Shown: positions 43,893-52,878 of the stretch, one piece after another | Numbering within the stretch: the stretch's first letter is position 1 | Layout of the letters: each line of letters starts with the position of its first letter | Assembly: GCA_037176885.1 (NCBI GenBank) | Contig: JAWWNJ010000110.1 | Coordinates: forward strand, 744,001 to 808,000 | From: Favolaschia claudopus | Taxonomy: Eukaryota > Basidiomycota > Agaricomycetes > Agaricales > Mycenaceae | Direction of reading: 5' to 3' | DNA length: 64,000 nucleotides | The notes under the pieces: model-generated | Seen by the model: the letters and a program-made list of their open reading frames with translations, nothing else | Told to the model about the DNA's origin: nothing | Database searches by the model: none | Position numbers and translations under genes: made by a program

Positions 43893-46113
43893 ATGCCTCC
43901 GAAAAAAGCGGCTGCAGCGGAGAAAAAGACTCTGCTGGGACGACCAGGAAACAATCTCAAAATCGGCATCGTAGGTCTGTTCGTACACAAAATCTTCGAA
44001 ATACCAAGTCTCATATCAGGTCAGGAGTACCAAACGTTGGCAAGTCGTCGTTCTTCAACGCTCTCTCCGAGACAGGTCAGTCGACAGTCCGCATCGTCTG
44101 ATTGTCGTTGATAACCTCGTCTCGTAGATCTCGGGAAAGCAGCCAACTTTCCTTACGCCACTATAAAGTGAGCCACTCGACAGTCTGTACTTTTACAGTT
44201 GGCGTTGACTTTCTGCTCCTAGTCCTGAGGTCAATGATCTCAAGTGGTAATTGATCTTCCGAAATTTATGCTTCATGTCCAGGAAGCGCGCATCCCCGTA
44301 CCCGACACCAGATTCGAATGGCTATGCGATACATACAAGCCACAAAACCGCATCCCCGCATTCCTTACCTGCATCGACATCGCTGGGCTCACTGCGGTAT
44401 AATTGTCTCGTTTTGCTGTATTCTTTATTTCCTGATCTGAATGCCACAGGGTGCCTCTACAGGCGCTGGTCTCGGCAATGCCTTCTTGTCACACGTCCGT
44501 GCCGTTGATGGGATATTCCAGATGGTTCGAGCGTTTGACGACGCTGAGGTTATCCATGTCGATGGGGATGTTGATCCCATACGCGATATGGCCACCATTC
44601 AGACGGAGTTGCGACTCAAAGATATTGAGTGGACCGAAAAGGCCCTCGAGAATCTGAAGAAAACGAGTCGTAGTTTGAACAGTACTAGTCTCGCTGACAA
44701 AGCGAAAAAGGAGGAGCTGGTTCGTGTGCTGCAATTTCACCTATCGTCTTTCGACTCAGTCATGTTCAGGCCACCGTAGAGAGGATCCTTGCCCATCTCA
44801 ATGACGGCAAGGACGTGCGCAAGGGTGACTGGAATAACAAAGAGGTGAATACACAGATCATATATCCTTCATGACGATAAAGAGCGATAAGCTCGATAAC
44901 CCAGCTCGTCGAGGCGGGAGTAACGCCCCAACATGCCCATGAGAACATTTTTCATCTGATTTCCTTGCCCACTCGATGAACGTCAGACTTTTTACTGATT
45001 TCATTTCGTCTAGGTAAATATATGCTTCAGTCGCCGTCCACTTCCCCCCCTTTTGTATGACGATAAAGAGCTGTAAGCTCGATAACCCAGCTCTTCGAGG
45101 CGGGAGTAACGCCCCAACATGCCCATGAGAACATTTTTTTTCTGATTTTTCTTTACCACTCTCACTGCGAGAACAACGCTGACATCCGCTATTGTTAGGT
45201 GAATACTCGTGTCCATTTTTGTCTGCTTCGCTCCACATGAAGATAAAGAGCTGTTAGCTCGATAACCCAGCTCGTCGAGGCGGGAGTAACGCCCCATTGT
45301 GCCTATGAGAACTAGTTTTCTCTGATTCATATTCATCTCACTTTGTCGTTGACCGATTTTGCGCTAACCAATCGTGTGCAGATCGACGTGATCAATGGAC
45401 TCATGCTCTTGACCGCTAAACCCGTAACATACCTTGTCAATCTAAGTGAGAAGGACTTCGCGCGAAAGAAGAACAAATGGTAGGTATTCTGACCGGAGTC
45501 GAAAATTCGCTCATTTGGCTGCAGGCTACCGAAGATCAAGGCCTGGATTGACGAGAACAACCCGGGTGATAGCCTCATTCCTTTCTCCGTCGCTTTGGAA
45601 GAACGGTTGGCGCCGCTGTCTCCTGCTGAAAGGGAGGAAGCCCAGAAGGCGGCCGGCGCAACCAGCTCTCTTGGCAAGATCACACAAGCAGGATATGCTA
45701 GTCTTGATGTGAGGCGTCTCGGAAAAATAAAAAGCTAGCTCTGACCTGCTTCAGCTTATCCGTTACTTCACTTGTGGCCCAGTTGAGGTTCGTGCATGGA
45801 CCATTCGAAAGGGAACCAAGGCTCCTCAGGCTGCTGGCGTTATCCAGTCAGTGTCATTGACAAATCACTACCTTGCTTGCTGACTCGACTTGCTCAGCTC
45901 CGACTTTGAAAATAAATTTGTCTGTGGCGAAATCATGTCGTACGAAGATTTGAAAGAACATGGATCCGAAGCTGCTGTCAAGGCTGCTGGGAAACTGAGA
46001 CAACAGGGCAAACCGTACGAAAGTGGGTCCATTCTGCTGTCACAACGAAGTCGGTGCTGAACAAATTGGCAGTGATTGACGGTGACATTGCCTACTGGAA
46101 GGCAGGCGCATAA
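43893..46113 (+). CDS. OLA1: Obg-like ATPase Ola1
   Basis: Starts [21 protein letters not shown]. The P-loop [43 protein letters not shown], the altered G4 motif NLSEKD that gives ATP rather than GTP preference, and a C-terminal TGS domain ([31 protein letters not shown]) are present. It is a ribosome-associated ATPase linked to translation and stress control. Exon structure is unusual: a 7-nt exon at 44223-44229 (encodes the end of NPE before EARIPVPD) and a 537-nt intron (44845-45381) between NNKE and IDVINGLM, about ten times the local intron size. That intron is a triplicated tandem intron. Confidence 0.93.
44871..44959 (+). ncRNA. Candidate intronic box C/D snoRNA, copy 1
   Basis: 89 nt from a C-box-like ATGACGA to a perfect D box CTGA, ending 54 nt before the unit acceptor. 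Conserved body: AACCCAGCTC (44898-44907), complementary to GAGCTGGGTT of 25S rRNA, followed at a one-base gap by a degenerate D' (TCGA), then a GGCG...CGCC hairpin and a C'-like ATGAGAA. The terminal stem is weak, and the C box has one deviation from RTGATGA, so snoRNA identity is a strong hypothesis rather than proven. Confidence 0.6.
45057..45145 (+). ncRNA. Candidate intronic box C/D snoRNA, copy 2
   Basis: Same length (89 nt) and boxes as copy 1: ATGACGA start, CTGA end, 53 nt before its acceptor. AACCCAGCTC at 45084-45093. It differs from copy 1 mainly at the first small loop (TG for GA), one base after the guide (T for G) and the variable stretch before the D box. Confidence 0.6.
45237..45325 (+). 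ncRNA. Candidate intronic box C/D snoRNA, copy 3
   Basis: 89 nt, ATGAAGA start and CTGA end, 56 nt before the acceptor. AACCCAGCTC at 45264-45273 is unchanged. This is the most diverged copy (ATTGTGCCT for ACATGCCC, different pre-D sequence), yet with no indel. Confidence 0.6.
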
Positions 46114-46346
46114 TCAGTGTTGGAGCCACGGCCAGAGTATCTTAAATGTACCCATATGTAACACAGAAGCTGAGAGTGTAAGCAGATCCTAGAGGAATAT
46201 GGCCCAGCTGCAGTATATCTTATAGAACCCATAAAAGGAAACATAAGTACGTTCCGCAAGTCACGTCCTTGCGCAATACCCTTGCACCAGTTGGCTTGCC
46301 CTCGACGACCACTACAATCGCTACCACGACTTCAGCCCTCAAGACA

Positions 46347-48397
46347 ATGGCGTCTTCTCTCGATGAACACACCCGTCGAACATTCAAGTTCCAAGAGCTC
46401 GAAACTCACATCAAAGTCAAGAATTTTCTCAAGCACGAGCATAGGATGGGGCCGGAGACTCTACAGTCATTGCTACTCTCCATAAAGCACCCTTCTTACG
46501 GTGAAATCGGATACATCTCAGCGACCCGTGTCCAGTATCGCTCGGGAGGCCACGGACTTTTCTTGGAAACAATGGACGTGGATGACGAGTTGTTCGCCAT
46601 TGGTTCAGCTCTGTTCAACAAATACGGAGAAATTCGTCCTTGGCTAGTGGACAACGAATATCACAGAGGCAGTGGACTGTGGGGGCGAGAGCTCAATGAG
46701 GGCAACCTAATCATCATACATTGCGTTTCCGTCGACCCTGCGGTAGGTGCTCGAATTCAACGATGCGAAACCCTAACGTTCAATCCTTGATAGTATCGGA
46801 AGCAAGGAATTGGGTCGTGGGCGCTCCAGCGACTCTACTCGTCGGAATACGTCGATAAAGACGATAAGCTGCTCTGCTGGCCTAGGTTAGCTGATCGTAT
46901 TGCTCGCCTGCCTCTCATGATATTTTTTGCCTATCGATATCAGTCCCATACCTCATCCTCCCTCAGAACAGTGGATACCTGTTTTGGATGGAATTATCCA
47001 ATTCTTCAGAAAGGTATGGCTTGACTGTAACCAAGATTAGATCACGGAGTAACTCACTGAACCTCTTAGGCGGGATACCGCAGAGTGGGCCGTACATCGT
47101 TCTTTGCGTATTCTCTGGATCCCGAGCATCCATCTCGGAAAATAGCTTATTCGGCAGATTTAAACCCGGAAGATCATTTCAACGCCAAAGGCCCCCAGCC
47201 ACGCCTAGCCCTTCAGTATGCCATTTTTGAAGATAACTCCGAGAAAATCGTCGAGGTGATCGAGGACGCATACACTCAAGATCCTGGTTCGATCTCTCTG
47301 CCAGATGTACATGGATTCCGACCGATTTTCGTCGCCGTAAAAAGCAACAACTTGCATGCCGTTCGCACCCTGATCTCCCTGGGATTATCAGACCAAGATT
47401 TCAATTCTAGAGAGAACGGCAACCATATGACGCCGCTGGAGGGTTGCAGTGCAGATATGTGTTTCAATCGCGAATTCGAAGAAATTTTGGTACACCAAGG
47501 TTGGAAAGGGTACTCGGATACGAGTCTTCTCATCAAAGCGGCACTCAAGCGAGCAATGAAGCAGTCGATGCCGCCAACCGATGCAGAGTACCTCGCTTCG
47601 AATAAATGGGGTTGCTCCTGCGGCAAGTGTTATGATGGCTGGCTATCCGGAAGAACTTTGATTCGTTTGCAAGGTGAGACCTGAGCCATTTTCTTTTGAC
47701 GAAGCGGGACAGATTCAAAGGATATACAGTTACAGCACAAAACGCGCACAATGCATTACAGATGTCCCTCGATTTCGGAAACATATCCCCGATTCCGCAT
47801 CAGCCTTTAGATCCTAAATTCATCGATTTTGAGCTCACTCTGGGTTACATCCCCAAACATCTCTGGCCCCAACTTTTCAAAACTTTCATCGTCGGCTACG
47901 CACACGTCATCAAAGGAATCGTCGAGCTACTGTCGCGTCCCGTTCTCCCAACACAAACATCGGTCCTGGAGGCGTTACGGGATGGGGTAACAGATTTTTT
48001 TGGGGTTGAGGCGGCGAAATTTTTCTTCAGCAAAGGAGGTCGGGTCGAGTATGCCCTCGCTGCGATCATTCACGCTGCGGAGACTAGCTTCATTGATCTC
48101 TCGGGCACAGATCTGGATTTCCACAAGGACGACCCGAATTACCAGGAGACGCCCACTTGTGCCAATGATAGAGAGTTTGCTCTGGTCAGGAACAATTTCG
48201 GCTTGGATCCGACGCAGAGTTGGGGCCCGTACGACAGCCTAGCTGTGGCGACGAGAGTAGCGTTCGACAGTGATTCTTCCGAGGAACATGATGAGATGGA
48301 CGAGGAAGAGGAAGAGGACGAGGATGAGATGGAACTGGACGAGGACGAGGAGGATGAAATGGAACTGGACGAAGAGGAAGAGGAAGCCGGCGTTTAG
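46347..48397 (+). CDS. GNAT-like/ankyrin-type protein with acidic C-terminal tail
   Basis: ATG 46347 (MASSLDEHTRRTFKFQELE). N-terminal part has SVDPAYRKQGIGSWALQRLY, an acetyl-CoA loop-like R-K-Q-G-I-G, suggesting a GNAT fold. The middle has ankyrin-like units (SLPDVHGFRPIFVAVKSNNLHAVRTLISLGL split over residues, and NGNHMTPLEGCSADM) and a CSCGKCYDGWLSGRT cysteine cluster. The tail is a long run of D, E and M (48270-48390). Five exons; the acceptor before GYTVTAQ was chosen by frame. Similar lineage-specific proteins occur in Agaricomycetes; no function is known. The gene downstream of its neighbour (49868) is also ankyrin-bearing. Confidence 0.65.
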
Positions 48398-48681
48398 ACG
48401 CCAGAACATCTTGCGAGACTCAAAGCAGGAACACAGTGAAAGGAGACACACTTGCCACATGCAGATTAATCGTAACAAGCGGCCGCGCATAGAAAAGTCA
48501 CGACGAATATGTGATCTTGACAATTTTCTGAGATTTTTGTTGTTGTGAAGTAGTGTATTACATTGAATTGGGTTGGCCAAGCTCCAGGCCGAGAATCAGT
48601 GCATGATTGTCCGGGAAATTACCGCACCATCTCCTTCGGACGCAGTGATGTATGTCATCAACAGGATACTCCAAAGCATTT

Positions 48682-49724
48682 TCATTTACTGGAGGTCTCG
48701 CTGCTGGGAGCGAAAGGGTCGACGTTCGGCACCGATAGCTTGAGCTCGCCAAGCAATTGCGACGGAGCTTGCGGAACGCGGCAGTCTTCCTTCCAATGGG
48801 CACCGCCACAGTTGGGGCATGGGTTTTGAGGAGGATTGTCCGACTGGACAAGCGAGCTCTTAACCTGAGAAATGGTCTTGTTGCTGCGACGTGCCGCCTT
48901 GGTGACGGGGCAATCAATACGCCAATGGGACCCCCTACAAATAGGACATGGGGGTGAAGAAATCGTGTGCCGGGTGGGACAGGCATTGAGGATATGAGCA
49001 CCCCCACATGCGGGACACACAGATGTATTTTTCTTCTGAGGAGCTCGTATTTCGTCACTGGACGTGCTCTGTTGAACACTTTTGGCAGAGTCTTTTGAAG
49101 GTGAAGGTGTGGCCCAAAACTGAAGTGTCGCACAAAGCTCTTCCCAGGTAGGCCGTGTACGGGACGGGCCAATTTCTACGCCAGGTCTGAATGTGTTGGA
49201 AGGGAGGGAGGAGACGAGGGCAGCAAAGCGAAGATCGCGCAAGGTGATTCCTTGGAGAACACGGCTTTCGGGTGTATCACTCGAGTTCCACTCTGGCCGC
49301 AAAGCGGAATGCGTGGTGCTACAGATCTGGACCGACGCATTCTCGCCCGAATTCATGAGCTTAAGCCAACTAGGGTGATGCTAGAATGATTGGAAAGTAG
49401 AAACCATAATTGATTTGTGAAGCTCACCTTTTCCGTTTCTGTTAGAGTCAACACATCCTTAATAAATATCGCAGCGGGCGAACAGGATTCAAATGTGAAA
49501 CGACAAGCGAGACCAGCGGTCTTGACTGTTGGAAGATCGCTCGAGACTGCAGTAATATACCAGCCCTGAGAGTAAAGTGGGAAGAGATATTCTGCGGCAT
49601 CTGCTTCCGTGATCCATGGGGTGGGCCAGCCCTTGGCCCTTGGCGGGACAGGGAACAGAACATCTGAGAACAGTCGACGACCCTCGACGGCGCGTAGACG
49701 ACACGAGTATCGAAGGGCCAACAT
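48682..49724 (-). CDS. Pterin-4a-carbinolamine dehydratase-like domain fused to three CCHC zinc knuckles
   Basis: ATG 49724 gives MLALRYSCRLRAVEGRRLFS, a plausible mitochondrial presequence; longer upstream ATGs are possible. One intron (about 49365-49426) joins LTETEK to HHPSWLKLMN. The region TEADAAEYLFPLYSQGWYI ... FTFESCSPAAIFIKDVLTL ... EKHHPSW ... VQICSTTH ... GITLRDLRFAALV follows the pattern of PCD (L...GW, FKDFxxAxxF, HHP, V.I.LTTH, LTxxDxxLA). The C-terminal third has CPACGGAHILNAC, CPICRGSHWRIDC and CPNCGGAHWKEDC, three CxxCxxxHxxxxC knuckles. PCD recycles tetrahydrobiopterin; the knuckles suggest RNA binding. The fusion is unusual. Confidence 0.65.
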
Positions 49725-49867
49725 ACAAAAAAGAAAATTCGCGTGACGTAACGTGTCGGAACTTCGCCATCGACCTTGCCATCGACCACCAGCCTGAGCT
49801 ACCACCATCTTGTGCTCTCTTAGCTCTAGTCTATCTATCAAGTTCGCCAACGAGCGCGACGCTGACC

Positions 49868-51502
49868 ATGCCCGTGCCACAAAGTTCAAAACCTTTGCTA
49901 CCCGCTGAGCTCGTCAAGAAAATCCTGTACGACGATATGATGGTGGGCTTCAAGTCTGACATCTTTGGCTCAATGTTCCACGAGATGCGTCTCACGGTGC
50001 GCAACTACCGCACACCGATGTCGCCCGACGCGTTCATAATGCAAGGTTCTGCTATCGGGTTCAAGGCAGAGATGAAAAGGACTGCGCTTCATAGCGCAGC
50101 ATATGACGGCGATGTTCTCGCTGTCCATGAACTCCTCGCCTGGGGTGCGACAGCCGACAAACCAGACACTTCTGGCATTACTCCCATCTACCTCGCCATA
50201 TCTCACATCTCCCTCATTTCCTCCTCAGTGCCAGGCGCCGTGTTCATTCGGTCCGACACTGGCCGCCCAACTAGTTCGACTGAGCTTAAACGAGAAATTT
50301 CTCGACTCACCGCTGTCGCCCGAATTTTGGTGGAACAGCATGTCGGGCTGAACACAACCATCAATGGTGAAACACTCATTTACCTGCTTTGTCGTGCCAA
50401 GGCGTGGGACCTCATTGCTTTGTTCTTTGAGCATGGCGCAGACCCGCCGAAACCCAAAGACGTCGCGGCGTTATTCAGGACTGCTGCTGACCGCGGACGG
50501 TTCAAGACCATGCTTCAGGAGCGCACGAACGTTACTTCACGCCCTCCTCGAAAGTGTCCCTGTGGGTCTGGTATACCCGTTTCAGAATGCCATGCCACAT
50601 CCCAACCTTATTCACTTGAATATGTCTGTATCTGTGGATCTGGAAAAACATATGAAAAGTGCTGTTTCTACCGCAAATATTTTGTGACGGGGCAGTGGAA
50701 TCCGAACACAAATCTCATTGTCTATGATTTTGAAAATTCAGCGACACACATATACGAAAAGGCTATAGGTCGGAGATACAACGAGGTGCATGAAGCCATT
50801 GCCAGCGCCACGGGCAATCCACTTGATCAGGACTCGTTAAATCCTCCGACCCTGAACCTGGAGGTGTTGCGCATGTTGGCCAAGGAGCTAGTCAAGAAGG
50901 ACCCCGGGTCGATAGACCCAGCATTTGCCTATGCATTTGTCCGATCTACTTTCTTACCAAGGTTGGTTGTCTTTTCAAACGCAGATTCGTGGCTTTCGCC
51001 GATGCATGCACGTATAGACCTTGGGGACGCAAGCGACCTCGTGAAATTTGCGAAGCCGAACAAGCCGAATGGAATGCGCTTGTAGATGAGTACATTGAAA
51101 CACAGAGTGACAAGCGAACAAGATACAACATAGAGTGTGCCGCCAAGATTGGAGTCTGGCACGGCGCCCTGTATCGAAGATGTGAGGGCCCCGGTTGCGG
51201 AGAAGTCGAGGGGCCCAATGTGGCGGCCTTGAAGCATTGCAGTGGTTGCAAAATTGTGCGACGTTCGTTTTGTCTTGTCGTTTCCCACCATTGATCCCAA
51301 ACCATCCCAGTCTGTGTACTGCAGTCCCAAGTGTCAAAAGGCCACTTGGGAGGACCACAAGAAAGAATGCGGTAAGGACGGACAACGAGAACAGTCATTA
51401 TCTTCCCAGGACATACTGCTAGACCGGGCTCGGAAAACGACGGATGAGGGTCTGAAGCTCTTCCAACAGGTGTTGGACTATGGAGCTAAGACTTTCACTT
51501 AA
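49868..51502 (+). CDS. Ankyrin-repeat protein with SEC-C-like and MYND zinc fingers
   Basis: Three exons. Ankyrin repeats: RTALHSAAYDGDVLAVHELL, TSGITPIYLAI, NGETLIYLLCRAKAWDLIAL. A SEC-C-like pair follows (CPCGSGIPVSEC and CICGSGKTYEKCCF). After helical sequence there is a MYND finger: CEGPGCGEVEG, CSGCKISVYCSPKCQKATWEDHKKEC. The intron after FLPR (56 nt, ending ..CGTATAG) restores RPWGRKRPREIC; the second intron restores KISVYC. MYND domains bind proline-rich peptides. Paralogous ANK-MYND proteins are frequent in Agaricomycetes with unknown roles. Divergent from the PCD/zinc-knuckle gene (143 bp). Confidence 0.78.
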
Positions 51503-52101
51503 TTGCCTTCACAGAGTAATTTGCTGTGGTCTTGTGCGCGTCACGTAAAGAGGCGAAGCAGTTTCTTCTTCCAATGTCTGTAGTTGTCGCGACAAGACTG
51601 AACATCACCTGTGACTCGGGATTCTGAAATATTGAAAACCGTACGGGTGATGATCTGTGCATGTCGCACTGGAACACTTGTGAAGAAAATCAAATTTTGA
51701 ACTGGGACGCATCCTCACAAAACAGATTCAAGTCTGGTCCGCTGGCGTTCAATAGATCCTTACTTGATCTTGATCTTGAATACACGGAGTGGCCTTCTTT
51801 TGAATGAAAAGGCATTGCCGAATGCCAACTGGACGCAAAGGAGGGGGGTTTTGGTGGGTATATGTCCCTTGAATGCAAAAAAAATGGAATAGGCTGATTG
51901 ACTTACGGCCGGAGTCCCACACTGGTATAACCGCGTCCCGGGCAATTTCTGGCAAACTACCAGAGGAGGTAGGGAACAACTTGGAAAGCATCTGCTGCCT
52001 GAGTTTGGTTTGCTTAAATCCGACGCTCCAAAAAAAAGTGCAAGATTCCTGAGTGTCCGGCGATTTTATTACTACAGTATACATACAGCGAACGGTTTGT
52101 G
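51503..52101. other. Convergent intergenic region
   Basis: 599 bp between converging genes. A minus-strand open stretch (51749-52000, with MLSKLFPTSSGSLPEIARD and a GTAAGT donor) could be an exon of a small unrecognised gene, but no product can be assembled with confidence. Confidence 0.4.
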
Positions 52102-52801
52102 TCACCTCCCGTCTCTTGACGGATTGCGACGTCGACGGGGAGGAGGAGAGCGACTGCGACGATCTCTGTATTCAATTTTGCGTTCAAAGCCGTCACGGCT
52201 GCGGTAGTCGTGACTGGATCGTGGTGGGGACAGCCTCCGCCGAGGAGGAGAACGCGAGCGTGAGCGTGAGTGATCACGATAGCGGCGATCGTCATCGTAT
52301 TCTGAGGCAGGACGCTCGCTACGCTCCAGTCTACGCTGCTCCTTTCTTGTCCGCTTCTCTTCTTTACGCTCGGCTTTCTTGCGTCGCCTCTCTGCTTTCT
52401 CGGCCGCTTTCTCGAGGACAGCAACGTTGGGATCCTCCGGAGCTTTGGGGGAACTAGAGCCGGCTGCGGGGTCGGCAGAGGTTGATTTGGCGGAGGGGGC
52501 GAATCCGAGCGCGACGGACAACGCGTCGGCTTCTGCTTCCTTTATTTTCCGAATCTCTTCATTGCGTTCATCTTCGGACTGCTTCTGGTCGCGGTTGTAC
52601 CAGTGGACGTCCTTGTTCTTTTGCCAACGACCAGTGGGAGCATTTATACTGTGTCCGAGATAGTTCTGGGCAAATTTATGAGTGTTGCAAGCAGATGGCG
52701 AGAAGCAGAGATTGAACCTCTCTGTCCTTGTCTGCGGAGACGTCTGTCCACTTGAACTCAGCCTGACCACCACGAGTGCCGCCGCGAATGGGTTCAAACA
52801 T
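52102..52801 (-). CDS. MMTAG2-like (multiple myeloma tumour-associated protein 2 family) SR-type protein
   Basis: Two exons. The N-terminal domain MFEPIRGGTRGGQAEFKW ... DKDRE + NYLGHSINAPTGRWQKNKD ... HWYNRD is the conserved MMTAG2 domain. The rest is charged (EKAAEKAERRRKKAERKE) and ends in an RS/SPPRRR-rich tail, typical of splicing-associated nuclear proteins. The family's function is poorly defined. An in-frame ATG 9 nt upstream (52810) gives MAL before MFEP; 52801 was preferred because family members begin MF.P. Only 77 bp separates it from the divergent MSS4 ATG. Confidence 0.82.
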
Positions 52802-52878
52802 TAACGCCATGACGAGAGTGGAAGGATGGAAGGAAGATGATGTAGGACAACACAGCCAAATAGTCACTTTGGTGTTCC

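Larger units (their letters stand above)
44845..45381 (+). repeat. Triplicated tandem intron inside OLA1 (three back-to-back GT-AG units)
   Basis: Units: 44845-45013 (169 nt), 45014-45198 (185 nt), 45199-45381 (183 nt). Each starts with a donor (GTGAAT, GTAAAT, GTGAAT), has a CTRAY branch point (CTGAT 44995, CTGAC 45179, CTAAC 45364) 13-16 nt before its acceptor, and ends in AG. The junctions read TCTAG|GTAAAT and GTTAG|GTGAAT with zero exon between. The units are clear repeats of one another through the 89-nt element each carries. Confidence 0.85.

Noticed and set aside
44898..44959. Minus-strand snoRNA reading (GTTACTCCCGCC antisense to another 25S site)
   Set aside because: On the minus strand no consistent C and D boxes flank the segment in all three copies; the plus strand has CTGA at the same place in each and matches the host intron orientation.
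50966..50988. A 23-nt intron in the ankyrin/MYND gene that would give RRFVAFADAC
   Set aside because: Too short for a spliceosomal intron. A 56-nt intron from the same donor ending in CGTATAG keeps frame and restores the expected FLPRPWG...REIC junction.
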